Origin: Oligoflexia bacterium
Lineage (GTDB): Bacteria; Bdellovibrionota; UBA1018
Assembly: GCA_903898645.1 (NCBI GenBank)
Contig: CAIUGE010000055.1
Location: 1 to 38,730, forward strand
Length of the DNA stretch: 38,730 bases
Direction: 5' to 3'
A program made the translations under genes and the position numbers. The notes below the pieces were generated by a model. The model was given only the letters and a program-made list of their open reading frames with translations, searched no databases and was not told the DNA's origin. Positions 24,171 to 32,684 of the stretch are shown here, one piece after another (within the stretch, counting starts at the first letter, position 1; each line of letters starts with the position of its first letter).

Positions 24171-24604
24171 TGGACTGTACTTGGGTCAAAGGTCTTCATA
24201 ACATCAACGACACGAGCTATAATCTCCTCATCCATTTCATAGACGTCATCTATATGAGAAGAACGCATCAGATATGATGCCACAAGAGCAGCAACATCTT
24301 TTGGTGCTTTTTGATAGTAAAGACCCCCAAGCTCATTGGCACCAAATTGGCTACGCACAACTGCAAGTGCTGAACGGTACTGATCAGAATCAGAAAATCC
24401 ACTCTCCTTTAAAACGTCCTCATGAGCACCAAGCTTGTGGAGCGTTTTATGCCGAAGATCCTCATCAGTTAAAACGACAGGTGTGAGCATATCTTGCACC
24501 TCGTCAACAATAACATGACGCAACCGCACAGCAAAACTGATGGCCTTATGCGTTTCTAACCGGTTGACAATACTTTGACAAAGGTGTCTCAGTGTATTTT
24601 TCAT
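24167..24604 (-). CDS. DUF507-like protein
   Basis: A 145-residue cytoplasmic helical protein. The repeated pattern, a helix with IVNRLE, VIVDEVQDML and later VYEMDEEIIARVVDVMK, resembles the duplicated DUF507 arrangement of delta-type proteobacteria. The biochemical role is unknown. The ATG at 24604 has GAGGAT seven bases upstream. It lies downstream of murJ on the same strand (17-base gap) and overlaps the convergent M4 gene by four bases. Confidence 0.5.
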   Translation of the reverse strand: MKNTLRHLCQSIVNRLETHKAISFAVRLRHVIVDEVQDMLTPVVLTDEDLRHKTLHKLGAHEDVLKESGFSDSDQYRSALAVVRSQFGANELGGLYYQKAPKDVAALVASYLMRSSHIDDVYEMDEEIIARVVDVMKTFDPSTVH

Positions 24605-24621
24605 CAAAAATCCTCGTTACT

Positions 24622-26196
24622 TCACAGTCTACCTGAGGCGCCCTTCGATCTCAGCTTCTTTTTTAGTTTTTTGAAAAAAAAATCCATGATACCCCGCACT
24701 TCAGCAATACGAAGCATGAATGCACCGAATAAAAAGAAGAGCACACTGAACGCGATGATACCAAAAAGCTTCCCAGCCTGCATGAGCAGACTAGGCCCAA
24801 GATCCACCCACGCATCAAGCAAAAAGGCCCCTCCCCCGACAAGACAGGAAAGAGCAAAAGGCCGTAACCAATCAATACGTACGCGGGGCAAGATACGCAT
24901 GAGATAGAAAACATTTACATACGCCCCCATAACGGTCCCTGCCGCCAAAGAAGCTGCTGTTGCATCCGTCAAAAAAAGAGAAGAGCCATTCCACACCAAG
25001 GTAACCATAAATGAAATACCTGACGCAATGACTGTGGCACGCATAAAGCCTAATGCGTAGCAACTTGGCACTAATAATTTCATAGCAGCATAAGCAGGGA
25101 GCCCCAAAGCATAAGTCCCCAGCACATGAGCTGTTGCAGCTGTATCTGATGCATGGAATTTGCCATGCTCAAATAAAAACCGAATGATGGGCCCGCCAAG
25201 AAAGCAAAGGCCCGCTGCCGCCTGGCAATTGACTACCCAGAGACGATTTAAGCCTTGTTCAAGTTCTTGGCGAAATCGTTCAAAATCCCTCAAAACTGCT
25301 GCCTCCGCAATAGATGGGACACTTGCCTGTGCCAAGGAGACACCAAAAACACCAATAGGGAATTGAATGAGCCGAAATGCATAGCTAAGCCAAGAAATAG
25401 AACCAGGCATAAGGCGAGAAGCTAAAACAGTATTGATCAAAATACTGCTTTGCGTTGCAGCTAACCCGACCATACCTGGCACCATCGATCGCAGCATAGC
25501 GTGCACCGCAGTATCACCCCACAAACCGCGGAGCGAAAAAAAAGGCTTACGATACCCTCCACGCAGCAGATATGGCACCTGACAAAGTGCCTGCACACAT
25601 CCTCCGAAGACAATGCCAAAAGCCATGCCTTCAATAGGGTACACAGGAAAAAACATAGACACCCAAAGGCCGACTAAGATGCTTGTGACATTAAAAAGAG
25701 CGGAGGCAAAAGCCGGCATAAAAAAAACGCCCCGAGCATTCAGGACTGCCATAAAAGCCGCCGCCACTGCAACACAAGGAAAAAAAGGGAACATAATCCG
25801 CGTCATGCGCACAGTCAGTTCAAATTTGCCAGGAACTGCATGAAATCCATGTGCATAAAGCTCCACAAGCTGGGGCGCCACAAGCATGCCCAGCACAGCC
25901 AATACCCCTACTCCACAGAACAGGGCAATGAAAATACGTCCCGCAACCTGCCATGCACGAGCTTCCCCCTCCTGGGTACGCACCTTGGTGAAAAGCGGGA
26001 CTAAAGAGGCACTCATAGCCCCCTCAGCGAAGAGATCACGCAGAACATTCGGGATACGAAAGGCGACAGCAAAAGCATCCGTCATATGCCCTGCACCGAA
26101 GCTATAGGCAAAGACCTGCTCCCTCACAAGACCTAGAATGCGGCTCATAAAAACCGCAATGCTCATCACACCTGCCGATCGTAAGGACCGGCTCAT
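24622..26196 (-). CDS. murJ: Lipid II flippase MurJ
   Basis: A 524-residue integral membrane protein of the MOP/MviN family with about 14 membrane segments. ILGLVREQVFAYSFGAGHMTDAFAVAFRIPN followed by LRDLFAEGAMSASLVP is the MurJ N-terminal signature, including the conserved arginines of the central cavity. It moves lipid II to the periplasmic side for peptidoglycan synthesis. The ATG at 26196 overlaps the upstream gene's stop as ATGA; a reading eight codons longer is possible. The C-terminus is basic (KKLKKKLRSKGASGR). Confidence 0.92.
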   Translation of the reverse strand: MSRSLRSAGVMSIAVFMSRILGLVREQVFAYSFGAGHMTDAFAVAFRIPNVLRDLFAEGAMSASLVPLFTKVRTQEGEARAWQVAGRIFIALFCGVGVLAVLGMLVAPQLVELYAHGFHAVPGKFELTVRMTRIMFPFFPCVAVAAAFMAVLNARGVFFMPAFASALFNVTSILVGLWVSMFFPVYPIEGMAFGIVFGGCVQALCQVPYLLRGGYRKPFFSLRGLWGDTAVHAMLRSMVPGMVGLAATQSSILINTVLASRLMPGSISWLSYAFRLIQFPIGVFGVSLAQASVPSIAEAAVLRDFERFRQELEQGLNRLWVVNCQAAAGLCFLGGPIIRFLFEHGKFHASDTAATAHVLGTYALGLPAYAAMKLLVPSCYALGFMRATVIASGISFMVTLVWNGSSLFLTDATAASLAAGTVMGAYVNVFYLMRILPRVRIDWLRPFALSCLVGGGAFLLDAWVDLGPSLLMQAGKLFGIIAFSVLFFLFGAFMLRIAEVRGIMDFFFKKLKKKLRSKGASGRL

Positions 26197-26486
26197 ACCT
26201 GAAAGGTGCGCTCGAGCCAACTTTGAATTTTAGAATCGAGCATGCTGCGAAAGGGTAATGCCATAAGACTGATGGACGCGTCGAGCACCAACTCCCCCTC
26301 AAAGCACAGGATTGTACCTGAAAACATGCTGCCATCAAGCTGCACCCTATTCAGGCCTGGATCAAATTGACACTTCACGCTCACGCCCGAATCACGAAGC
26401 AACCTCTCAATATCTCCTGCAACCTTTGCGTAGATCTCCTTTGCTGGCACTCCTTGGAGTATCGCTTTTTTCTCATATTTCGGCAT
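26193..26486 (-). CDS. Small conserved-looking protein upstream of murJ
   Basis: A 97-residue cytoplasmic protein. The pattern is an N-terminal basic strand, a helix (AKEIYAKVAGDIERLL), two beta hairpins, and an ending PFRSMLDSKIQSWLERTF. This resembles small polyhydroxyalkanoic-acid-system-like proteins, whose C-terminus also reads F-x-KI-x-L, but the match is weak. GGGGGG lies seven bases before the ATG. It overlaps murJ by four bases. Confidence 0.45.
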   Translation of the reverse strand: MPKYEKKAILQGVPAKEIYAKVAGDIERLLRDSGVSVKCQFDPGLNRVQLDGSMFSGTILCFEGELVLDASISLMALPFRSMLDSKIQSWLERTFQV

Positions 26487-26500
26487 CTCAAAACCCCCCT

Positions 26501-26529
26501 TTGTAAAAAGCCACTTTATCCTCTATACT
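26501..26529 (+). promoter_or_regulatory. Promoter of the Rsm22 gene
   Basis: TTGTAA (26501-26506), exactly 17 bases, TATACT (26524-26529), then seven bases to a TTG start codon at 26537. No other start codon and no Shine-Dalgarno site are near. Confidence 0.6.
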
Positions 26530-26536
26530 ACAGAGC

Positions 26537-27682
26537 TTGCGCGTTCCAGAACAGCTTATTCATTTTTTTCAGCAGCAATGCGAGCCACAGCTCGCCGAGT
26601 TTCTATGTACAGAAGGGCTTATCCCTACTCTTGATGCGATCCACCAAGAGCGCTTTCTCGCTCGCTCAGTTGTGCCCCATCTCGAACGCCTAGCCACCAT
26701 CTTCCATACACAGTCGCAAGAGGCCTACTGGCATCTTGGATCCAATCAGAAAAATCTTCGTTTAGCCTATATGCTCGGATTTCTTATGCCCAATGCTATG
26801 CGGGCAGCAAGCATTTTTGCCGAGCTTTCTACTCTAGGCTACCAGCAGCCTATGCTCAAAGTTCTTGAACTTGGAGCAGGCCCTGCAAGCGGCATCACAG
26901 GTATGCTAGCTGCATCCAATCTCCACCTCTTTCCCTCCCCCCAGCATATTGCTCTGATTGATCAGGAACAGAGCATGCTCAATCTTGGCGCATCCTGGCT
27001 CCGTCGCCTCTATCAAAAAAGTATCAGATGCGTCAAGCACGACATGCTCAAAGAGAACTTTTTGCCTGAAAAAGCGCCACGCTTTGATTGCATCATCATG
27101 AGCTATAGCTTGAACGAACTTGCGCTCACGCCAGAAAATAGCGCCCGCATGATTGAAACAGCCATCAAACGGCACCTCACACCCAAGGGGATTTTTGTTA
27201 TTATTGAACCCGCACTTCGCTCATCCACACGCCGCTTACTTGAAATGCGATCCCACCTCAAAGCGCACGTACTCTTACCCTGCATGGGGAATCATCCCTG
27301 TGGCGCCTTACGTGACCCTGATGACTGGTGCCATGAAGATATTTCCTGGTGGCGACCTGAATCTCGGCGCATCTTAGATGAACTTATGCACCATGATCAT
27401 AAGAATCTGCCTTTTTCCTACTTAGTTCTAGCCCAAAGCCCTTTGCTTGCGCTCCCTCAAAAAGTAACGCGCATTGTCTCCAATTGTCAGAAAAAAGCCC
27501 GTGACTGCGAATTTTACCTCTGCACACCTGAGGGCAAAAGACGCGTCAGAACACGCTTTGATGAACGTCTTGAACGAGGGAGCATCCTTGCCTCGCCTCA
27601 CCTACGAGGCGACCCTGCAAGCACACGCCTTGAGCCGCCCCTCAACTTCATTCCTAGCGAAAAACCGGCTGAAACTCAGTAA
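26537..27682 (+). CDS. Rsm22-family (METTL17-like) SAM-dependent methyltransferase
   Basis: A 381-residue product. LKVLELGAGPASGIT (about 108-121) is SAM motif I, SYSLNELAL the motif IV region, and LPCMGNHPCGALRDPDDWCHEDISWW has C249, C255 and C265 in the Rsm22 spacing that binds an iron-sulphur cluster in METTL17. Rsm22 homologs attend small-subunit ribosome assembly in mitochondria and occur in alpha- and delta-type bacteria. The target is unproven. The start is TTG, directly behind a strong promoter. The last seven bases overlap the convergent octapeptide-repeat gene. Confidence 0.8.
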   Translation: MRVPEQLIHFFQQQCEPQLAEFLCTEGLIPTLDAIHQERFLARSVVPHLERLATIFHTQSQEAYWHLGSNQKNLRLAYMLGFLMPNAMRAASIFAELSTLGYQQPMLKVLELGAGPASGITGMLAASNLHLFPSPQHIALIDQEQSMLNLGASWLRRLYQKSIRCVKHDMLKENFLPEKAPRFDCIIMSYSLNELALTPENSARMIETAIKRHLTPKGIFVIIEPALRSSTRRLLEMRSHLKAHVLLPCMGNHPCGALRDPDDWCHEDISWWRPESRRILDELMHHDHKNLPFSYLVLAQSPLLALPQKVTRIVSNCQKKARDCEFYLCTPEGKRRVRTRFDERLERGSILASPHLRGDPASTRLEPPLNFIPSEKPAETQ

Positions 27683-28644
27683 TCCGTCAATGCCTGTCTT
27701 TGAACAGAAGTTAAATCTGGACGGGCTAGCAACGCCTGATATTCGCCGTAAAAACTCTTTAATATTTTAATTTGCTCAATAGTGAGCGCCTGAACCTGCT
27801 CGCGAGTGAGATGAGAAATGCGCCAAGCTGTCAGAAAATTACAGAGTTCATAAGATGCACCAAATTGAGAAATCTGCTCAGGCAAAAAGTAAGTCATTTG
27901 CTTATCAGGAAGTGCGCTCCAATGATGACTCGAAACTATTGTTTTCACTTGATCAGCAGTAAATGCCTGAATTTGCGCTTCAGTAAAATGAGGCATCTGC
28001 ACATCAGTAAATCCATAGAAGGCTTCAGGACGTATCATTTTAATTTGCTCAGGCGTGAGGTCAGGAATTTGACCAATACTCAAGGTTTTAAGATCTTCCT
28101 GCCTAAAAAGGTCCATCTGGTCCGGCCCAATTGCTTGAAGCTGCTCTCGACGCAATAATCCACAATGAACAATTAACACCTTGGCTACAATATGTTTTTT
28201 ACGATCTTCTGAAGAAGCTAAAGCAGCGATTTTAGCCATGTCTGTTGAACGGACGGAATCAACAGTCGTTTCAGGAAACATTGCTTTAATAAACGCAGTA
28301 TCCAATCCTCGTACTTGATCCCGACTGAAATACCGTCTGTCATCATGAGTAAGGGCTTGCACCTGAACTGCAGACAAAAGATTGAGTTGCTCAGGTACCA
28401 AATTGCTAATTTGGTCAAATTTGAAAGCTTTGATCTGCTCCACTGACAGCCAGGGGAGCGCCCATAAAAACTTCATGCGCGTAGGATGGATGGCACCAAT
28501 TTGTTCCACTGAAAAATGAGAAATATTCAAAAATAGTTCTCTCATTTCAATTTCACTCAAGTGTGTGAGAGTATTTAAAGAACCAAACCTATGTGCAAAA
28601 TACATCATATGAAGAAAAGACAAGTCTGACTGACTGATGGGCAT
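27676..28644 (-). CDS. Octapeptide-repeat protein, 3' part of a frameshifted gene
   Basis: A 322-residue reading frame made largely of 8-residue units of the form (E/D/A)Q(I/V/L)xx(L/F)(T/S/K)(P/A). In one place six follow in register: EQIKAFKF, DQISNLVP, EQLNLLSA, VQVQALTH, DDRRYFSR, DQVRGLDT. The frame is open up to 28686 and begins TPEQIRTLPLYQIL, itself a repeat, so the apparent ATG is internal. Together with 28679-29215 it forms one gene of about 510 codons broken by a +1 shift. The repeats probably form a helical solenoid or surface-binding array; the ligand is unknown. Confidence 0.6.
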   Translation of the reverse strand: MPISQSDLSFLHMMYFAHRFGSLNTLTHLSEIEMRELFLNISHFSVEQIGAIHPTRMKFLWALPWLSVEQIKAFKFDQISNLVPEQLNLLSAVQVQALTHDDRRYFSRDQVRGLDTAFIKAMFPETTVDSVRSTDMAKIAALASSEDRKKHIVAKVLIVHCGLLRREQLQAIGPDQMDLFRQEDLKTLSIGQIPDLTPEQIKMIRPEAFYGFTDVQMPHFTEAQIQAFTADQVKTIVSSHHWSALPDKQMTYFLPEQISQFGASYELCNFLTAWRISHLTREQVQALTIEQIKILKSFYGEYQALLARPDLTSVQRQALTDY

Positions 28645-28678
28645 TAAAATCTGATAAAGCGGCAGAGTCCGAATCTGT

Positions 28679-29215
28679 TCAGGAGTCTACCTGTCGAACT
28701 TCAACCCCCTTAAGTCGATGACCATAAAGTTTATCCATTAAATGAAAATTAAATCGGCCAGTACGGGACATTGCTTCAAATTGCTCCGGAGTAAGAGCGT
28801 TGAATTGCTCCAATGGAGTTAATCTATGGATGCAGAAAAAAGTCTTTTCCAAGCCTGCAAGTTGCTCTTGAGTAAGATCTCTGAGAGACGCTTTGCTCCC
28901 TTGAGAAGCGAGAGCTTGGACCTGCGTGGAATCTAACTGCGACATCTGATCTGGAGCAAAAGCCTGCACCTGCTCAGGAGTCAAAGACTGGATTTGACTT
29001 GGCGACACAAGTTGGATGCGTTCATTTTCAAGATAAGGAATTTGTTGTGGCGTCCATCCCTGCACCTCCTCATCTCTGAGAACTCGCTGAGGAGATTTAC
29101 CCGAATCGCCAAAACTAGGGAGCTCATCTGAATAAGATGTCTGAATCTCACTACAAGCAGATAAACACGACATCACAAACAAGAAGACCAAATTGTTTCT
29201 CAATGCACACTTCAT
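28679..29215 (-). CDS. Octapeptide-repeat lipoprotein, 5' part
   Basis: A 178-residue frame. MKCALRNNLVFLFVMSCLSAC is a lipoprotein signal with lipobox LSAC. After a polar linker come the repeats SQIQSLTP, EQVQAFAP, DQMSQLDS, TQVQALAS and more. The frame ends VRQVDS at 28679, while skipping one base (28687) continues into TPEQIRTL of the downstream frame. The ATG at 29215 is chosen for the lipobox; a longer reading into the helicase gene has no signal. A promoter lies 12 bases upstream. Confidence 0.65.
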   Translation of the reverse strand: MKCALRNNLVFLFVMSCLSACSEIQTSYSDELPSFGDSGKSPQRVLRDEEVQGWTPQQIPYLENERIQLVSPSQIQSLTPEQVQAFAPDQMSQLDSTQVQALASQGSKASLRDLTQEQLAGLEKTFFCIHRLTPLEQFNALTPEQFEAMSRTGRFNFHLMDKLYGHRLKGVEVRQVDS

Positions 29216-29226
29216 AGCGCAAAAAA

Positions 29227-29256
29227 ATAATACGGCATGTCTCAATTGACAATCAA
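29227..29256 (-). promoter_or_regulatory. Promoter of the octapeptide-repeat lipoprotein
   Basis: On the minus strand TTGATT (29251-29256), 18 bases, TATTAT (29227-29232), then eleven bases to the ATG at 29215. The leader would be about five bases, too short for a Shine-Dalgarno site. Confidence 0.5.
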
Positions 29257-29264
29257 CATTCCTC

Positions 29265-31250
29265 TCACTCCCAGCGAGAACCCGGCTGAAGCTTAGCAAG
29301 AAAATCTTCCTGAAGCGCCGATGTATCTTCCATTACTTCCTCAGACTCCATATCAGCGACAAAGCGGCTCATAAGTCGTGGCACCAGTTTTCCATATCTC
29401 AGACGATGCTTGGCCCGAACCAAATAGAGTTTATCCTTTGCACGGGTCACACCCACATAACAAAGCCGCCTCTCTTCATCAATACCCCCTGCATCCATCC
29501 CATCAAGGACTCTTTGGTGAGGCAAAAAACCCTCCTCAAGTCCGACAAGAAACACAATGGCAAACTCAAGCCCTTTGGCTGCATGCAGCGTGAGGCAGAC
29601 AACAGCATTCGCCTGGAGCTCAGGTTCATCACGTACAAGTGCAAGTCGCGACAAATAATCATGGATAAGATCACAGCCATTTTTTGTGGACGCTAGCTCC
29701 ACTTGCCCCAGTGCATTGGCTATTTCCAAAACATGCTCCCACCTGCGAATACTAGCCTTATCAGGATCGAGAAGCGCCTCTTGAAAACCAAAGTGCGTAA
29801 AAAGCTCTTTAGCCCAAAGACTCACCCGTTCAGGAGTATGTAATGTCTCTAGGACCGCACGCGCCTGCTTTATTTTTTCTACAAACAACAAAATCCGTGC
29901 TGCACTTTTTGGCGCCAGCACACTTGCTTGCTCAAGCGCCTCATACAAAGAGCGATTTTGCGCAAAAGCCCACTCTGCACATGCATCAAGACTTGTCGCC
30001 CCAATCCCTTTCGCCGGAAATCCCAAAGCACGCCTCAACGATGGCTCATCCTTAGGATTAATAATAACCTTCAGATAAGCAATGGCATCTTTGACCTCTT
30101 TACGGTCCAAAAAGGACATCCCTCCAACCACTGTATAGGGAATTTTCGCTCGAACAAAAAACTCCTCAAATAATCGCGCCTGCTGGTTTGACCTATAGAT
30201 AAGTGCTATATCCATATTTCCAAGCTGACGTAATCGCCCAATTTCATCAGCCACAAACTGCGCCTCCGCCTGATCATCATGCAAGGCATGCACACTAACC
30301 GACTCGCCTTCAGACCGCGTGGACCATAATTCTTTTTCAAAACGTTTCGTATTCTCCACAATCACACGATTAGCTAGTTCCAAAATATTTGGCGTACTTC
30401 TATAGTTCTGATCAAGTGTCACGCGCGTCACACCTTGAAACTGTGATTCAAACTGCAGGATATGCTCAGGATCCGCACCCCTCCAACCATAGATTGATTG
30501 GTCATCATCACCCACAACACAAATATTTTGCTGCCTTTGCGTCAACGCACGCACAAGGCGAAATTGCGCCGCATTGGTATCTTGGTACTCATCGATAAGG
30601 ATATAGCGAAAACGCTCATTGAGCTTTTCTCTGACAGCAGCATTCCCCTCAAGCATACTGACTGCATGAAAGATAAGATCATCAAAATCCATCGCATTGT
30701 GCATCCTTAAATACTCATGGTACTTCTGATAGCACTGCGCAATACACTCCTGGTAGGCTCCATCAAGATGCTTACGTGAGAAGAAAAAAGCTTCTGCATC
30801 AGACCCTTGTAAAAAACGATTCTTTGCTTGACTCATCTCAAAAACAATAACATCAACATCAAAAGAACGATCATCAATCCTTAAATGCCGCAGAATTTCA
30901 CGCACAGCGCCCGCTTGATCACCCTGATCAAAAATAGAGAAATACTGCGTAAAACCAAGAGACTCGCCATGGGCACGCAGAATCCTGACACACAAACTAT
31001 GAAACGTTGTCACCAAAAGACCCCTCACAGGCCGTGTAATCAATTTCTTCACACGAACATGGAGCTCTTTTGCTGCCTTATTCGTAAACGACAAACCCAG
31101 TATCGATGTTGGCGAATTCCCTATCTCAATAAGACGTGCAATGCGGGATGCCATCATCGTTGTTTTGCCACTCCCAGCACCTGCAAGCACCAATAAAGGG
31201 CCCAGCCCGTGCATAACAGCAACTCTCTGCCGAGGATTCAGGTGCGTCAA
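29265..31250 (-). CDS. UvrD/PcrA/Rep-type ATP-dependent DNA helicase
   Basis: A 661-residue superfamily 1A helicase translocating 3'-5' on ssDNA. Motifs in order: Q motif LNPRQRVAV, Walker A GAGSGKTT, TFHSL, ILIDEYQDTN (Walker B), GDDDQSIYGWRG, LDQNYRST, LTLHAAKGLEF, and EERRLCYVGVTRAKDKL. Whether it is UvrD, PcrA or Rep cannot be told. The TTG at 31250 is chosen because it overlaps the upstream stop as TTGA, like other couplings here; a TTG 19 codons earlier would overlap the Sel1 gene by 61 bases. It is the last gene of the ccsB-ccsA-Sel1 operon. Confidence 0.88.
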   Translation of the reverse strand: MTHLNPRQRVAVMHGLGPLLVLAGAGSGKTTMMASRIARLIEIGNSPTSILGLSFTNKAAKELHVRVKKLITRPVRGLLVTTFHSLCVRILRAHGESLGFTQYFSIFDQGDQAGAVREILRHLRIDDRSFDVDVIVFEMSQAKNRFLQGSDAEAFFFSRKHLDGAYQECIAQCYQKYHEYLRMHNAMDFDDLIFHAVSMLEGNAAVREKLNERFRYILIDEYQDTNAAQFRLVRALTQRQQNICVVGDDDQSIYGWRGADPEHILQFESQFQGVTRVTLDQNYRSTPNILELANRVIVENTKRFEKELWSTRSEGESVSVHALHDDQAEAQFVADEIGRLRQLGNMDIALIYRSNQQARLFEEFFVRAKIPYTVVGGMSFLDRKEVKDAIAYLKVIINPKDEPSLRRALGFPAKGIGATSLDACAEWAFAQNRSLYEALEQASVLAPKSAARILLFVEKIKQARAVLETLHTPERVSLWAKELFTHFGFQEALLDPDKASIRRWEHVLEIANALGQVELASTKNGCDLIHDYLSRLALVRDEPELQANAVVCLTLHAAKGLEFAIVFLVGLEEGFLPHQRVLDGMDAGGIDEERRLCYVGVTRAKDKLYLVRAKHRLRYGKLVPRLMSRFVADMESEEVMEDTSALQEDFLAKLQPGSRWE

Positions 31251-32659
31251 GCGCCAGGCTTTCTTTTTCCGAGAGGTGATGGCATTACCGAAGTTCGTAT
31301 CGTACAAAGAGCTCTACTTATAGGCCCTTTAAGCTCCTCAAAGCCATCATCACTTTGCATGTACAAAAGGAGAGCCTCAGCAGCTTGCACATGACTATTA
31401 TCCGCTGCAAGCACAGTCCAATAAAGCCACCGCTTGTGGTTTTCTATCGTCCGTGGTTGAAACAAGTACATACTCCCGTATCTATAAGCAGCCTCTGATG
31501 ACTCTGCGTATGGCGGCAATTCTCTCGGTCCTACCGCAGCTGTCGCGAGTCCATAGTACCTCAGCGCCTCCTCAAGAGGGATCGTCTTGTCGCTCGCATA
31601 GAGATATGCCGATCTCTTATGCCCTCTATCTGCAGCAAATTTTAAAAAATCACGAGCCTGCTCTCTGTCATCCATGGTAACAAGGATACTCCCTAAAAGG
31701 GCCCAAGCCTGAATCTTAAGCTCATCTGCATACTCATCTGATGCTTCACGCAACAACTGTACCGCCAACGCTCCATTACCTTGGCGTGCAAGCAACTCCG
31801 CATATGCTATCAATGCCTGAGGGTGCCCCTGCTCTGAAGCTTTACGGTAATTCTCCAGTGCATCCACATGTTTTCCGTGTAATAATGCATATTTTGCAAC
31901 CTCGTATTGAGCCTGGCAATGGCCAGCATCAGCAGCCTTTCGCAATGACGAACGGTAAAAATGCTCGTCAGCCTGGTACATCCTTGCCCGAGCCCAGGCG
32001 TCAGCTGCACCATGAGTTTGTTGTAAAACAGCTGCAATTGTTTGCGCCGTAGGCGGTAACTGATACATGCTTGTCCACCCAACAGGAAAATCTTTTTCTT
32101 TCACACGCTTCGCTAAGCTGACAATCATCGGTAACCATTCCCGTACTAATTGAGCAAGATCCTCATCCTCACATTTAAAAAACGACATCAGCATTCTTGG
32201 CTCAATACTATAGTAGTAGACAACCCACAAACTCCCCTCTTCATGGAGAAGTGTCTCTGCATAAGCAGCATTTTGCGGATCAATCCACTCTTTTGTTTCC
32301 ATCGAACGAGTCAATGCAGGCCGTGTATTAAGCCTGGTTACAGGAAGAAAAACATCCGCCTTCCTCATATCCGCAAGCGTATCTTTCACAGCGTCGAGAA
32401 GTATAAATGAGTATAAATCATGCGTACGAGGCGCATCGCGCTTTCGGGTTACGTCATCTAAAAATTTATCAGGTTTATAGCTAATAGCCTGGCCATTAAA
32501 AGTCCCCTCAACATGCTTCACGCCAGGATGGTACGTGATCTCATAGTCGCCATCAAAAGACCCAACTGCAAATGCAGAAAAAAAATCAACGTACGACATA
32601 GTGGGCGACGTCAATACATCTGCAAAGACCTGAGCAGCCCATAAAAATAAATGCAGCAT
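31247..32659 (-). CDS. Secreted Sel1/TPR-repeat protein
   Basis: A 470-residue product. The signal peptide is MLHLFLWAAQVFA. The N-terminal half (to about 230) has no known domain. From about 250 there are Sel1-like repeats: SLRKAADAGHCQAQYEVAKYALLHG, NYRKASEQGHPQALIAYAELLARQG, FLKFAADRGHKRSAYLYA, and a degenerate last unit. Sel1 repeats bind proteins and are common in host-interaction or envelope factors. The start at 32659 has GGGA before it and a signal peptide; a longer reading would overlap ccsA. It is coupled to the helicase gene downstream. Confidence 0.75.
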   Translation of the reverse strand: MLHLFLWAAQVFADVLTSPTMSYVDFFSAFAVGSFDGDYEITYHPGVKHVEGTFNGQAISYKPDKFLDDVTRKRDAPRTHDLYSFILLDAVKDTLADMRKADVFLPVTRLNTRPALTRSMETKEWIDPQNAAYAETLLHEEGSLWVVYYYSIEPRMLMSFFKCEDEDLAQLVREWLPMIVSLAKRVKEKDFPVGWTSMYQLPPTAQTIAAVLQQTHGAADAWARARMYQADEHFYRSSLRKAADAGHCQAQYEVAKYALLHGKHVDALENYRKASEQGHPQALIAYAELLARQGNGALAVQLLREASDEYADELKIQAWALLGSILVTMDDREQARDFLKFAADRGHKRSAYLYASDKTIPLEEALRYYGLATAAVGPRELPPYAESSEAAYRYGSMYLFQPRTIENHKRWLYWTVLAADNSHVQAAEALLLYMQSDDGFEELKGPISRALCTIRTSVMPSPLGKRKPGA

Positions 32660-32684
32660 AATGTGTCCCTTATCGGAAGGGATA

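Noticed and set aside
31251-31307. Longer UvrD-type helicase start at the TTG at 31307
   Set aside because: It would overlap the Sel1 gene by 61 bases. The TTG at 31250 gives the usual 4-base overlap and begins just before the conserved LNPRQ.
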